DNA from: BACL11 sp945865535
GTDB taxonomy: Bacteria; Bacteroidota; Bacteroidia; Flavobacteriales; BACL11
Length of the DNA stretch: 58,601 bases
NCBI GenBank assembly: GCA_947502765.1
Contig: CANNBA010000013.1
Span: 1-58,601 of the forward strand
Reading direction: 5' to 3'
Part shown: positions 46,548 through 55,899 of the stretch, piece by piece
Position numbering within the stretch: position 1 is the first letter of the stretch
Layout of the letters: each line of letters opens with the position of its first letter
The notes under the pieces: model-generated
Seen by the model: only the letters and a program-made list of their open reading frames with translations
Databases searched by the model: none
What the model was told of the DNA's origin: nothing
Made by a program: the position numbers and the translations under genes

Positions 46548-47899
46548 AATAATAAGCGGAAAACGTCTTCAATTTTTCCAAATTGTACTATCTCAATCTT
46601 AAAGCCTTTAGGGCTGAATTTATTGTATTTGGAAATAATAATTTGCTTATAACCTAGCTTTTCGGCCTCTGCAATTCTGCTTTCAATTCTATTTACTGCT
46701 CGTATTTCTCCAGATAAACCTATTTCCCCAGCAAAGCAAGTAAGCATATCTAAAGCAATATCTTGATCAGAAGACAATATAGAGCAGACCACAGCTAAAT
46801 CGATAGCAGTATCGTCAATTTTTATGCCTCCAGTAATGTTTAAGAAAACATCTTTTGCTCCTAATTTAAAGCCGCATCTTTTTTCTAAAACAGCCAAAAG
46901 CATGTTCATTCTTCTGGTATCATATCCGGTGGCAGATCTTTGTGGCGTGCCATAAACTGCTGAGCTTACTAAGGATTGTATCTCTACTAAAAGTGGGCGA
47001 GCTCCTTCAATGGTAGCGGCAATTCCCACTCCACTTGTGGCTTCATCTCTTTCAGAAATTAGAATTTCAGAAGGATTATTTACCTGTCTAAGTCCTTCTT
47101 GATTCATTTCATATACCCCAAGCTCAGATGCTGAGCCAAAACGGTTTTTTATGGTTCTTAAAATTCTATACACATAATTTCTATCGCCCTCAAATTGCAA
47201 GACAGTATCCACCATGTGTTCCAAAATTTTTGGTCCTGCTATTGCTCCATCTTTATTGATGTGCCCGATTAAAAAAACTGCCGTTTCAGTTTCTTTAGCA
47301 AATTTTATAAGTTCTGCAGTGCACTCTCTAATCTGAGAAACACTACCAGGAGAAGATTCAATATGTGCTGTGTGCAGGGTTTGTATAGAATCCACTACTA
47401 ATATGTCAGGTTGTAATTGCTCAATTTGCTGAAAAATATTTTGAGTAGAAGTTTCGGTAAGAATATAGCAATGTTCAGAATTTTTATTGATGCGTTCAGC
47501 ACGCATTTTTAGTTGCTTTTCACTTTCCTCTCCTGATACATAAAGTATCTTTTTGCTTTTTGAGCTCAGCGCAAATTGGAGCAATAAAGTGGATTTCCCA
47601 ATTCCAGGATCCCCTCCTATGAGTATAACTGAACCAGGAACAATGCCTCCTCCCAAAACTCTATTGAGCTCTTTGTCATTGGTGACTATTCGTTTTTCAT
47701 TGGTGTAATCAATATCACTTATTAAGGTTGGTTTGCTTATCTTAGTACTTTTAAAACCGCTTTTTAGGTCTTTTTCTTTTGCAAGAATTTCCTCAACAAA
47801 GGTATTCCACTCATTACATTGTGGGCATTTCCCTAGCCATTTAGGAGATTGAGTTCCGCAACTTTGACAAAAAAATGCTGATTGTATCTTCTTTGCCAT
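46544..47899 (-). CDS. radA: DNA repair protein RadA
   Basis: A 451-residue RadA (Sms), a RecA-like ATPase that helps branch migration in recombinational repair. The N-terminal zinc finger has Cys 11, 14, 25 and 28; Walker A is GGDPGIGKST; Walker B is ILVVDSIQT; the RadA-specific KNRFG motif is in IKNRFGSASELGVYEM; and a Lon-like C-terminal domain follows. Its stop overlaps the arylsulfotransferase-like gene by four bases. Its start overlaps rfaE2 by one base. Confidence 0.95.
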   Translation of the reverse strand: MAKKIQSAFFCQSCGTQSPKWLGKCPQCNEWNTFVEEILAKEKDLKSGFKSTKISKPTLISDIDYTNEKRIVTNDKELNRVLGGGIVPGSVILIGGDPGIGKSTLLLQFALSSKSKKILYVSGEESEKQLKMRAERINKNSEHCYILTETSTQNIFQQIEQLQPDILVVDSIQTLHTAHIESSPGSVSQIRECTAELIKFAKETETAVFLIGHINKDGAIAGPKILEHMVDTVLQFEGDRNYVYRILRTIKNRFGSASELGVYEMNQEGLRQVNNPSEILISERDEATSGVGIAATIEGARPLLVEIQSLVSSAVYGTPQRSATGYDTRRMNMLLAVLEKRCGFKLGAKDVFLNITGGIKIDDTAIDLAVVCSILSSDQDIALDMLTCFAGEIGLSGEIRAVNRIESRIAEAEKLGYKQIIISKYNKFSPKGFKIEIVQFGKIEDVFRLLF

Positions 47900-48390
47900 T
47901 AAGAATTTTTGATTTTTTCAATAATATGAGTGCTAGAAAAACCATCAACAAAAGGGACAAGTTTTACCTCACCTCCATTTTTCTGAACGATTTCATGGCC
48001 AACTATTTTGCTAATTTTATAATCCCCCCCCTTTGCTAGTATATCAGGCTTCAAAGTGCTTATTAAATTGATTGGTGTGTCCTCTGAGAACAAAACTACC
48101 GCATCAATAAATGCAAGACTTGCCAATAAAATTGCTCTGGATTTTTCATCCATAATTGGCCGACTTTTTCCTTTTAATTTTTGTATAGAACTATCAGAAT
48201 TTAATCCAATAATTAATTTATCTCCTAAATCAGCAGTGCGGGCTAATACTTCAATATGGCCTCTGTGGATGATATCAAAACAGCCATTAGTAAACACTAT
48301 TTTTTGTCCGGCTTTTTTCCAAGTGCTTACTTGAATAGTTAAACTTTCAAGAGACACTATCTTACTGTTTATGTTTTTAAGATGTGACAT
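47899..48390 (-). CDS. rfaE2: Heptose 1-phosphate adenylyltransferase domain protein (RfaE2/HldE-C type)
   Basis: A 163-residue cytidylyltransferase-like protein: FTNGCFDIIHRGHIEVL with the HxGH nucleotide site (HRGH), GLNSDSSIQKLKG, RPIMDEKSRA and ILAKGGDY, VLxx GFSSTHIIEKI at the end. It would activate heptose phosphate with ATP for lipopolysaccharide core synthesis. The kinase half (RfaE1) is not attached or nearby. ATG 48390 starts MSHLKNINS; upstream codons lie inside the preceding gene. It overlaps that gene by 14 bases and radA by one. Confidence 0.85.
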   Translation of the reverse strand: MSHLKNINSKIVSLESLTIQVSTWKKAGQKIVFTNGCFDIIHRGHIEVLARTADLGDKLIIGLNSDSSIQKLKGKSRPIMDEKSRAILLASLAFIDAVVLFSEDTPINLISTLKPDILAKGGDYKISKIVGHEIVQKNGGEVKLVPFVDGFSSTHIIEKIKNS

Positions 48391-49402
48391 TTTTTTTCTT
48401 TTTTGATAAAAATAAAACAAGTAAACCAATTAAACCCAGAATAATGGCTACTAAAGTTTGAGCAACATGTACTATTGTTGGGAAGATGAGTGCCGGATTT
48501 GTTGGGTCGCCTCCTTTACCTACATACACAGTTCCTACACCAAGTACGGCTAAGCCAATCATAACAAGATAATGATAAGATCCCATCCCTCCGGGTGTTG
48601 GAATTATCATGCCTATACCTCCTAAAACAAGTAGAAAAATTGCATCATCTACAGTTAAATGATTGGTTTCGGCCATACTAAAAAAACAAACATAGGTCAT
48701 TAAAAAATACATTATCCAAATACTGAAAGTATGAAACCAAAAAGTAGATTTTTTCTTTATAGTTTTGATGCTTTTGAATCCTTCTTTTATCCCTTGAATA
48801 AAAGTTAGTATTTTTTTATAAAAAGAAGATTTCTTTAGCCATTTTTTAAAGAAAATAAAAGACATTATCAAAGCCGATATCATTACTATTGGTAAAAGGA
48901 TATTTTTTTCATTAGCACTTTCTATTTGTTGGGCTTGATAGGTGGTATAGAATTTAAAGATTGCATCAAATTGTAATGCAATAATTAGAAATATTAAGCC
49001 AAAAAGGATAATAAAGTCAATTACTCTTTCTATTAAAATAGTTCCGAAAAGTTTATCTACTGGTATTTTTTCTACTTGTGAGAGTGTCGTGCATCTTGAA
49101 ATTTCGCCACCCCTTGGTATAAACAGATTTGTAAAATACCCAACTGAAACAGCTGATATCGCATTCCATTTTGAAGACTTATAGCCTAGGGCATCAATTA
49201 AAATAATCCATCTTAGCCCTCTGCTTACATAGGCCCACCCCCCAAAAATCATGGATAAAACTACCCATTTCCCTTCTACTTTTTTGATCTCTTCAATAAG
49301 CTTTACAGGGTCTTGGTTTTTAAAAAGCAAATAAATTATTCCAAATGCAAAGCCTAATGATGCAATATATTTTAAGATTTTTAAAAATGCTTTTTTACTC
49401 AT
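48377..49402 (-). CDS. Flippase-like integral membrane protein (UPF0104/YbhN type)
   Basis: A 341-residue protein with about eight hydrophobic segments, of the lysylphosphatidylglycerol synthetase / flippase-like family. Family marks: RGLRWIILIDALG, SVGYFTNLFIPRGGEISRC and a C-terminal GGIGMIIPTPGGMGSYHYLV. It is an inner-membrane protein; lipid or isoprenoid-linked substrate movement is possible but unproven. Encoded 10 bases after panC and overlapping rfaE2. Confidence 0.83.
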   Translation of the reverse strand: MSKKAFLKILKYIASLGFAFGIIYLLFKNQDPVKLIEEIKKVEGKWVVLSMIFGGWAYVSRGLRWIILIDALGYKSSKWNAISAVSVGYFTNLFIPRGGEISRCTTLSQVEKIPVDKLFGTILIERVIDFIILFGLIFLIIALQFDAIFKFYTTYQAQQIESANEKNILLPIVMISALIMSFIFFKKWLKKSSFYKKILTFIQGIKEGFKSIKTIKKKSTFWFHTFSIWIMYFLMTYVCFFSMAETNHLTVDDAIFLLVLGGIGMIIPTPGGMGSYHYLVMIGLAVLGVGTVYVGKGGDPTNPALIFPTIVHVAQTLVAIILGLIGLLVLFLSKKKKNVTS

Positions 49403-49412
49403 GGCTGTAAAA

Positions 49413-50249
49413 CTATAAAATTATATTGTCAATCAATCTCACGCCATCAATATATGCAGCAATGCAAATAGCACTTTCATTTTTTCCTTGCCATTTGTTA
49501 ATTGGAAGCAGGGTGTTTAAATCAACAAATTCAGCATATTCTAATTGGAGATTTTCTTGCTGCCCAAACTGATGAGTGATGTGTAATTTTAAATTTTCTA
49601 TTCCTTTTTCTTTATTGGTAAGGCAATAGTTAAGGCAGTTGTAAATGAGAGTGGCTTTATTTTTCGCACTCTGGGAAAGTAGTTTATTCCTAGAACTCAT
49701 AGCAAGCCCATTTTTTTCTCTAGTAGTTGGGATACTTACAATTTCTATTGGAGCATTCATTTGTTTTACTAGCGCTGTTACAATTTGTAATTGTTGTAAA
49801 TCTTTTTGTCCGAAAAATGCTTTTGTTGGGCTTATAATATTGAAGAATTTTTCTATAATAGTGGCCATGCCGTTAAAATGTCCTGGCCGAAACCCTCCTT
49901 CCATAACGTTTGCTAATGTGCCAAAATCAAATTCTTTCGCTTTTTCTGATTTTGCATATACATCATTAATAGAAGGAGCGTAAACAATATCGCAATATAA
50001 TTTTTGTAACTTTTCTAAATCTGCATCTAAAGTATTTGGATAATTAGCAAAATCATCAGGATTATTAAACTGTGTTGGATTTACAAATATGGTACAAATA
50101 GTAATTTGGCATTCTTTTTGTGATGCTTCTATAAGATGTAAATGTCCTCTGTGCAAGGCTCCCATAGTTGGAACAAAACCAACAGATTTACTTTGTCTGC
50201 AGGCACTTAAATATGATAAAAGTTTGGCTTTTGTTTTAAAAACCTTCAT
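49413..50249 (-). CDS. panC: Pantothenate synthetase
   Basis: A 278-residue enzyme joining pantoate and beta-alanine using ATP in coenzyme A synthesis. The nucleotide site HxGH is in FVPTMGALHRGHLHL, followed by TIFVNPTQFN, GHFNGMATIIEKFFN, FGQKDLQQLQ and LAMSSRNKLLS. Length is normal. It heads a minus-strand run panC - flippase-like - rfaE2 - radA and is divergent from a short GT5-type gene. TAGTTTTG at 50280-50287 (minus) could be the -7 element. Confidence 0.95.
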   Translation of the reverse strand: MKVFKTKAKLLSYLSACRQSKSVGFVPTMGALHRGHLHLIEASQKECQITICTIFVNPTQFNNPDDFANYPNTLDADLEKLQKLYCDIVYAPSINDVYAKSEKAKEFDFGTLANVMEGGFRPGHFNGMATIIEKFFNIISPTKAFFGQKDLQQLQIVTALVKQMNAPIEIVSIPTTREKNGLAMSSRNKLLSQSAKNKATLIYNCLNYCLTNKEKGIENLKLHITHQFGQQENLQLEYAEFVDLNTLLPINKWQGKNESAICIAAYIDGVRLIDNIIL

Positions 50250-50298
50250 CCATAATAGTATTAATAGTTACAAAGCGAACAAAACTAAGCGAAAAGCT

Positions 50299-50329
50299 TT
50301 GAGGTTACGCTTTTTTTTCTATATTTTTG
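50299..50329 (+). promoter_or_regulatory. Promoter of the GT5-like / DUF4270 / glmS operon
   Basis: TTG at 50299-50301, a 20-base spacer and TATTTTTG at 50322-50329, 18 bases before ATG 50348. Good match to the Bacteroidota consensus. Confidence 0.52.
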
Positions 50330-50347
50330 CAAATTAAAATTTAGTAA

Positions 50348-51214
50348 ATGAAGAAAAAGAGAATATTGTATGTTTCGCAGGAAATCAATCCTTATACTGG
50401 AGAAACAACAATGGGTGGTGTAGCAAATTTATTGCCTCAAAAAACACAAGAAAAAAAGAAGGATATAAGAATATTTTTACCAAGTTTTGGTACTATAAGC
50501 GAAAGAAGGCATCAACTTCATGAGGTAATTCGTCTTTCTGGAATGAATCTTATCATTGATGATTTTGATCATCAGTTAATTATTAAAGTCGCTTCAATTC
50601 AGAAATTACGGTTGCAAGTTTATTTTATCGATAATGAGGAGTATTTCCCTAGCAAACAAATGTTCCATGATTTAGAGGGTAATTTTATGTCTAATAATGA
50701 TGAAAGAATGATTTTTTATTGCAAAGGAGTAATTGAGACTGTTCGTAAGCTAGGATGGGCACCAGATATTATTCATTGCCAAGGCTGGTTTACATCATTA
50801 GTTCCTATGTATATAAAAAAATTGTATACTCAAGAACCTTTATTTGATAATGTAAAAGTAATTTATTCGGTATTTGATACTCCTTTTGATGGCGCACTAA
50901 GTTCTAATCTTTCGGACAAATTATTATTTGAAAAACTAGAAAAAAGTGATGTTTCTATGGTTGAGGAATCAACCATTAGTAATTTGCATAAATTTGCTGT
51001 TGATTATTCTGATGCTGTAGTACAAGCAAGTGACACTATTGATAAAGATGTTCTTTCGCATATTAAATCTTCAGGGAAACCGTTTATGGAGTACCCTGGA
51101 GCTGAAAATTATATTGGTGCTTACCAAGATTTTTACGAGCAGTTTATTGAGCAAGATGAGGAATGTAAAGAATTAGAGGAGTTAGAAGAGGAGGTAGCAT
51201 TAATAGAGATTTAA
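50348..51214 (+). CDS. Short glycogen/starch synthase-like protein (GT5 N-terminal half only)
   Basis: A 288-residue protein resembling the N-terminal Rossmann domain of GT5 glycogen synthases (RILYVSQEINPY, TMGGVANLLPQ, IRIFLPSFGTI, PDIIHCQGWFTSLVP). The C-terminal nucleotide-sugar-binding domain is missing and the KxGG loop is changed to TMGG, so it is unlikely to be a normal glycogen synthase. The C-terminus is very acidic (EECKELEELEEEVA). Proteins like this sit next to panC and before DUF4270 and glmS in other Bacteroidota; function unknown. The next gene begins three bases after its stop. Confidence 0.8.
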   Translation: MKKKRILYVSQEINPYTGETTMGGVANLLPQKTQEKKKDIRIFLPSFGTISERRHQLHEVIRLSGMNLIIDDFDHQLIIKVASIQKLRLQVYFIDNEEYFPSKQMFHDLEGNFMSNNDERMIFYCKGVIETVRKLGWAPDIIHCQGWFTSLVPMYIKKLYTQEPLFDNVKVIYSVFDTPFDGALSSNLSDKLLFEKLEKSDVSMVEESTISNLHKFAVDYSDAVVQASDTIDKDVLSHIKSSGKPFMEYPGAENYIGAYQDFYEQFIEQDEECKELEELEEEVALIEI

Positions 51215-51217
51215 TAA

Positions 51218-52423
51218 ATGAACAAAATATTTTCATTAAGCCTATTTATTGGCTTAGTTGCAATTGCCTGTAGCGATCCTAACACTATAGGGCTAGAAGT
51301 TCAGCCCACATCTGACGCTATTATTATTAGTGATACAAGTAGTTTTAGTTGGCAAAACTCCTACACAGAATCAGAAAACTCTTTACGAACTGATGAAGCC
51401 CTAAATTTAATTTTGGGAAAGATAGTTGATTCTAAGTTTGGAGTAAATAGAGGCAGTTTTTATACTCAAATTTTATTGACTGAGAATAATACAAATTTAG
51501 GCACTAACCCTGTAGTCGATTCAGTTATTCTATCATATTCTTATTCGGGTTATTATGGCGATTTGGATGAGTTTACAAGTTTAGAGGTTAATCAAATTTT
51601 AGAAGATATTTATAAAGACTCTATTTATTATTCAAATTCGTTTGAAATCGATTTTAATTCAGCTGATTTTGTTGATGCATTTTCACTATCAAATGACTCT
51701 GCAAATCCATTTATAAAGATTAATCTAAATGATCAATTTGGGCAGCAGATTTTGAACTTAGGAGCGCAAGGGAAGTTGGTAGATAATGAAACCTTTTTGC
51801 AAGCTTTTAAGGGAATTAGTGTTTTGGCTGAGGCATCAAATACTATGCTGTATATAAATCCTAACGGGACCAATTCATATTTGAAAATATATTACCACAA
51901 TAATGAAAGTGGGACAGATACTTTATCCTTAGACTTTGAATTAGGCGGAGATGCGGCAAGAGTTAATCTATTTAATTCCAAACCTACATCTAATTTAAGC
52001 CAAGATGGTAAAATTTACATTCAATCTATGGCAGGTTATAAAGTGAAAATTTCTATCAATAATACGGAGAGTATTAAATCACTATTAGAGGGGAAAGTAA
52101 TCAATAAAGTAACTATGAGTTTTGATGTTGAGAGCGGCTCTCAGTTAGAATATGAAGCTCACCAAAAATTAGTTTTAGTGCGTGTAAATGAGGAGGGAGA
52201 CAATGTCTTTTTATCCGATTTTACTATTGAGGGAGAGGCACATTTCGGAGGTAATTTAGAAAATGATAAATATGAATTTAATATCACCCGATATTTCTCA
52301 GAATTATTACAAAACGATTCCTACAAGGAGCTTTATTTATTACCAGCTGGTGCAGCTGTAAACGCAAACAGAACAATTCTTACTAAGGATATCAAATTGC
52401 AAATTTACTATTCAGAATTATAA
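51218..52423 (+). CDS. DUF4270 family lipoprotein
   Basis: A 401-residue lipoprotein with signal peptide MNKIFSLSLFIGLVAIAC. Family features: DPNTIGLEVQP directly after the lipidated Cys, LILGKIVDSKFGVNRGSFYTQI, VDSVILSYSYSGYYGD, and a C-terminal YLLPAGAAVNANRTIL. Function is unknown. Its place between the GT5-like gene and glmS, three bases from each, suggests an envelope-related role tied to amino-sugar supply, but that is only context. Confidence 0.87.
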   Translation: MNKIFSLSLFIGLVAIACSDPNTIGLEVQPTSDAIIISDTSSFSWQNSYTESENSLRTDEALNLILGKIVDSKFGVNRGSFYTQILLTENNTNLGTNPVVDSVILSYSYSGYYGDLDEFTSLEVNQILEDIYKDSIYYSNSFEIDFNSADFVDAFSLSNDSANPFIKINLNDQFGQQILNLGAQGKLVDNETFLQAFKGISVLAEASNTMLYINPNGTNSYLKIYYHNNESGTDTLSLDFELGGDAARVNLFNSKPTSNLSQDGKIYIQSMAGYKVKISINNTESIKSLLEGKVINKVTMSFDVESGSQLEYEAHQKLVLVRVNEEGDNVFLSDFTIEGEAHFGGNLENDKYEFNITRYFSELLQNDSYKELYLLPAGAAVNANRTILTKDIKLQIYYSEL

Positions 52424-52426
52424 AAT

Positions 52427-54268
52427 ATGTGTGGAATTGTAGGCTATGTTGGTAGTAAGGAGGCATATCCGATTATCATCAAAGGATTAAAGCGTTTAGA
52501 ATATAGAGGGTATGATTCCGCAGGTGTTGCAATTGGGAATTCTAATGGGATTTCTGTCATAAAACAAAAAGGAAAGGTAGCTGATTTAGAAGCTTATATT
52601 TCTGATAAAAATACTAATGGTTCAATTGGTATTGGACACACAAGATGGGCAACTCATGGAGTTCCTAATCAAGCAAATGCACATCCTCATACTTCAGGGG
52701 ATGGTAAATTATCATTAATACACAATGGAATTATTGAAAATTATGACTCCATTAAGAAGGCTCTTATGGCAAAAGGACACGCTTTCGAAAGTGATACAGA
52801 TACAGAAGTACTTGTTCATTTGATTGAAGAAATTAAAAATCATGAGGAAGTAAGTTTGTTTGAGGCAGTAAGAATTGCATTAACTGAGGTGGTAGGAGCC
52901 TATGCAATTATAGTTATGGAAAAAGGAGTAAATAATGAATTTATTGCGGCAAGAAAAGGGAGCCCTTTGTTAATTGGAGTTGGCAGGGATGAGTATTATG
53001 TAGCATCAGATGCTACACCAATTATTGAATATACTAATGAAGTAGTTTATCTTCAAGATGGAGAAATTGCTAGATTAAATTCTACGGATGCACTTGAGAT
53101 TAAGACAATTGCCAATGAGGAAATAACTCCTTATATACATGAACTAAAACTTAGTTTAGATACTATTGAAAAGGCCGGCTTTCCTCATTTTATGCTAAAA
53201 GAAATTTATGAGCAGCCTAAAAGCATACTTGATACTTTGAGGGGAAGAATTGACCCAGAGACTAAGGAGGTGAAATTAGGAGGAATTCTTGATTACGAAC
53301 AAAAAATTATAAATGCAGATCGTATTATTATTGTAGCTTGCGGTACTTCATGGCATGCAGGCTTAATTGGGGAACATCTAATTGAAGATTTGGTAAGAAT
53401 TCCGGTTGAGGTGGAATATGCTTCTGAGTTTAGATATAGAAATCCTATTATAAGAGAAAGAGATGTTGTTTTAGCTATTTCTCAATCAGGAGAAACTGCC
53501 GATACCTTAGCTGCTATTGAACTTGCCAAAGAAAAAGGAGCCACTGTTTTAGGAATTTGTAATGTGGCAGGATCTTCCATACCAAGAATGACTCATGCAG
53601 GAATTTATACTCATGCTGGCCCAGAAATTGGAGTAGCATCTACTAAGGCATTCACCACTCAAGTTGTAGTGTTGGCATTAATGGCACTTAGGATAGGCAA
53701 GCAAAAAGGCACATTATCGAATACGAATTACCATCAACTTATTACTCAACTGGAACTTATCGCAGAAAAAATAGAAAAAGTATTAGCGACAAATAGTCAA
53801 ATTGAGCTAATTGCTCAGCAATTTAAGGATGCTACTAATTTTCTTTATTTAGGCAGAGGATACAATTTCCCTGTTGCATTAGAAGGAGCTCTTAAACTTA
53901 AAGAAATTTCTTATATACATGCAGAAGGTTATCCTGCAGCAGAGATGAAACACGGGCCAATTGCTCTTATTGATGCTGAAATGCCAATAGTTGTTATTGC
54001 TACTAGAAAAGGAAATTATGAAAAAGTAGTAAGTAATATTCAAGAAGTAAAAGCAAGAGGAGGAAGGTTGATTTCCATAGTTACAGAAGGAGATAAAACG
54101 GTTAAAGAGTTATCGGATTATTGTATTGAAATTCCTAAATGTTTTAATGAACTTTCTCCACTTTTAACTAATATTCCATTGCAATTACTTTCTTATCATA
54201 TTGCACTTTTAAGAGGATGTAATGTAGATCAGCCAAGAAATTTAGCTAAATCAGTTACGGTGGAGTGA
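52427..54268 (+). CDS. glmS: Glucosamine-fructose-6-phosphate aminotransferase (isomerising)
   Basis: A 613-residue enzyme making glucosamine-6-phosphate for peptidoglycan and lipid A. The glutaminase domain starts MCGIVGYVGS with nucleophile Cys2; the two SIS isomerase domains follow (CGTSWHAGL, SQSGETADTLAA, LGRGYNFPVALEGALKLKEISYIHAEG as separate family blocks); the C-terminus QPRNLAKSVTVE is canonical. The gene is full length, but the mobile element's recombinase gene overlaps its last 40 bases on the other strand: the element sits exactly at the 3' end of glmS without damaging the protein. Confidence 0.97.
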   Translation: MCGIVGYVGSKEAYPIIIKGLKRLEYRGYDSAGVAIGNSNGISVIKQKGKVADLEAYISDKNTNGSIGIGHTRWATHGVPNQANAHPHTSGDGKLSLIHNGIIENYDSIKKALMAKGHAFESDTDTEVLVHLIEEIKNHEEVSLFEAVRIALTEVVGAYAIIVMEKGVNNEFIAARKGSPLLIGVGRDEYYVASDATPIIEYTNEVVYLQDGEIARLNSTDALEIKTIANEEITPYIHELKLSLDTIEKAGFPHFMLKEIYEQPKSILDTLRGRIDPETKEVKLGGILDYEQKIINADRIIIVACGTSWHAGLIGEHLIEDLVRIPVEVEYASEFRYRNPIIRERDVVLAISQSGETADTLAAIELAKEKGATVLGICNVAGSSIPRMTHAGIYTHAGPEIGVASTKAFTTQVVVLALMALRIGKQKGTLSNTNYHQLITQLELIAEKIEKVLATNSQIELIAQQFKDATNFLYLGRGYNFPVALEGALKLKEISYIHAEGYPAAEMKHGPIALIDAEMPIVVIATRKGNYEKVVSNIQEVKARGGRLISIVTEGDKTVKELSDYCIEIPKCFNELSPLLTNIPLQLLSYHIALLRGCNVDQPRNLAKSVTVE

Positions 54269-55842
54269 GGATTTGGCAATAAAGTAAGTTCCAATTTTGA
54301 TTCTTCTTTAATCACCCCCATCGGTATTCTAAAATTCACTTCCAATCCGTGTGTTTTATTGGTGTTATCATAATCCACTATAATTCGGTCAATAATAGAC
54401 CGTATTAGTTCCTTTTTCTTTGGTTGAGACAATTGGTCTTCTTCTTTTACTAAGTTATCTAAATGGTCTATAACATCATACCAATGGGTCTCAGAACCGA
54501 GAGATGTTAGGGTGGATTGGATGGTATTTATTTTGGATGATATTGATAGGTGTTCCTTATTTAGTTGTTTTTTTAGGGTTTTATAGATGTTTTCGGATTG
54601 AAATTCACCCATGTAGTTCTTCCTTTCAACATCAATGATACCCTCTTCCAACTTGGATTTCACCTCATTTAGTTCTTCCAATTCCCTTGTTTTTTTGGAT
54701 ATAAACAAATTCAATTGTCGTTTGTCTAACCGACCTGATTGTTTCAAATATTCATTGAATTTTTCTTTTATAGAAATTGTGTTTTTCAGAATTTCAATGA
54801 TTGAATTCCAAAGGAATTCCTCAGTTTGGGGGATATTCAAACATCGTTTCATTGAACAACTCAAATCTTCTTTTTTTGAATTATTGAATTTTCGTTCCGA
54901 TAACGGACAGTAATAATGTTGTACATAATGTTTTATACTCGTTCTTCCACCCATTCTATGACCACAATTACACACCAAAAAATCTCGGAATAGATAGGAC
55001 TTAGTAGATTTTCTGTATTGTCCTTTTACAGTTAGAATCCACATTCTTTTATCTTGGACTTGTTCAAATAAGTGATGAGAGATGAGTTGTGGTATTTTAT
55101 AGTTGTAAGTTTTCTTCGATTTCTTTTCGAAAAAAGAAACATCACCCAAGTAAGATTTGTTACGCAACATGAGTTGGAGTGAACCCAATGACCAATGAGA
55201 ATTCCCACGTCTTGTCTTTACGTTGTTTTCCTCGAGATGTTGTTTAATTTCTGTGGAACTCCAACCGTTTAAATACGATTCGTACACGAACCTAACCCAC
55301 TTGGATTCATCGGGGTTTTCAACCAAGTTTGAACCTTGATTAGTTTTATTTATTTGGTATCCAAATAGTGGTAAACCACCATGAAACTTACCGTCTTTGA
55401 CCCTTGAAATCCTTGCGTCAACAAATCTTTGTCTTCTGAGGTGATTATCGTATGAGGTTATCTCAGAGATTATTCCAAGTAAGAGGTTTTCCAAATAATC
55501 ATTCGAATCATACTTTCCGTTTGAGGTATAAAGTATGACCCCGTAACGAATTAAATACGAACGAATTTGAATCCACACCGTTTGGTTTCTCGATAAACGG
55601 TCGGGATTCCAAGAATAAAGTGACCTAATCTCACCGTTAGAAATTCTTCGGATAATACTTGAAAGTACGGGTCGTGAATCCAAGTTATCAGAAAATGAAG
55701 ATGAACCACCTTCATTATGTATTTCGTAACCCATCCCAAGTTTTTTGGATAGTTCAATACCTATATCTTCTTGGGTTTTTAAAGAGGTGTTATCCACTTG
55801 AATTTGAGATGAAACCCTGAGGTAAATGTGTAATATTTCCAT
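54229..55842 (-). CDS. Large serine recombinase / integrase, ends inside glmS
   Basis: A 537-residue recombinase. The catalytic resolvase domain has the nucleophile Ser11 in IYLRVSS and the DRLSRN motif. A recombinase domain follows (HGGLPLFGYQINK, WSSTEIKQHLEENNVKTRRGNSHWSLGSLQLMLRNKSYLGD as separate blocks), then a zinc ribbon (CNCGHRMGG ... YYCP ... CSMKRC) and a coiled coil (~380-430). Residues up to Thr530 are encoded by element DNA; the last seven (DLAKFLG) and the stop codon are antisense glmS sequence. So integration at glmS set this C-terminus. A degenerate second copy of the 3' region lies divergently at 55856-56541 with a different tail. By eye, codon use differs from the host genes to the left. 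Confidence 0.92.
   Translation of the reverse strand: MEILHIYLRVSSQIQVDNTSLKTQEDIGIELSKKLGMGYEIHNEGGSSSFSDNLDSRPVLSSIIRRISNGEIRSLYSWNPDRLSRNQTVWIQIRSYLIRYGVILYTSNGKYDSNDYLENLLLGIISEITSYDNHLRRQRFVDARISRVKDGKFHGGLPLFGYQINKTNQGSNLVENPDESKWVRFVYESYLNGWSSTEIKQHLEENNVKTRRGNSHWSLGSLQLMLRNKSYLGDVSFFEKKSKKTYNYKIPQLISHHLFEQVQDKRMWILTVKGQYRKSTKSYLFRDFLVCNCGHRMGGRTSIKHYVQHYYCPLSERKFNNSKKEDLSCSMKRCLNIPQTEEFLWNSIIEILKNTISIKEKFNEYLKQSGRLDKRQLNLFISKKTRELEELNEVKSKLEEGIIDVERKNYMGEFQSENIYKTLKKQLNKEHLSISSKINTIQSTLTSLGSETHWYDVIDHLDNLVKEEDQLSQPKKKELIRSIIDRIIVDYDNTNKTHGLEVNFRIPMGVIKEESKLELTLLPNPHSTVTDLAKFLG
54254..54268. other. Putative att core at the 3' end of glmS
   Basis: The final 15 bases of glmS, GTTACGGTGGAGTGA, also occur inverted at 56160-56174, where the sequence beyond differs completely. 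This shared block marks the likely crossover region for the serine recombinase. glmS-side sequence continues to the left; element sequence to the right. Confidence 0.6.
54254..54528 (-). repeat. 275-bp inverted repeat, left copy (recombinase codons ~439-530 plus att core)
   Basis: Base-for-base identical, as far as I can compare by eye, to the reverse complement of 55900-56174. Identity stops at 54254 on the glmS side and at 54528/54529 inside the recombinase gene. The two copies enclose 1371 bp with most of the recombinase gene. Confidence 0.9.
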
Positions 55843-55866
55843 ATTAAAATAAAAAATGGAAAATTA
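55836..55866. repeat. Imperfect palindrome at the divergent starts of the two recombinase copies
   Basis: TTTCCAT (ending at 55842) and ATGGAAA (from 55856) face each other across 13 A/T-rich bases. Each contains a start codon: ATG 55842 of the complete gene and ATG 55856 of the degenerate copy. Codons 1-9 read MEILHIYLR and MENYIIYLK, so the palindrome is the 5' part of an inverted gene pair. It may hold overlapping promoters or recombinase binding sites. Confidence 0.55.
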
Positions 55867-55899
55867 CATTATCTACCTCAAACCCGCGCTATCATTGAC

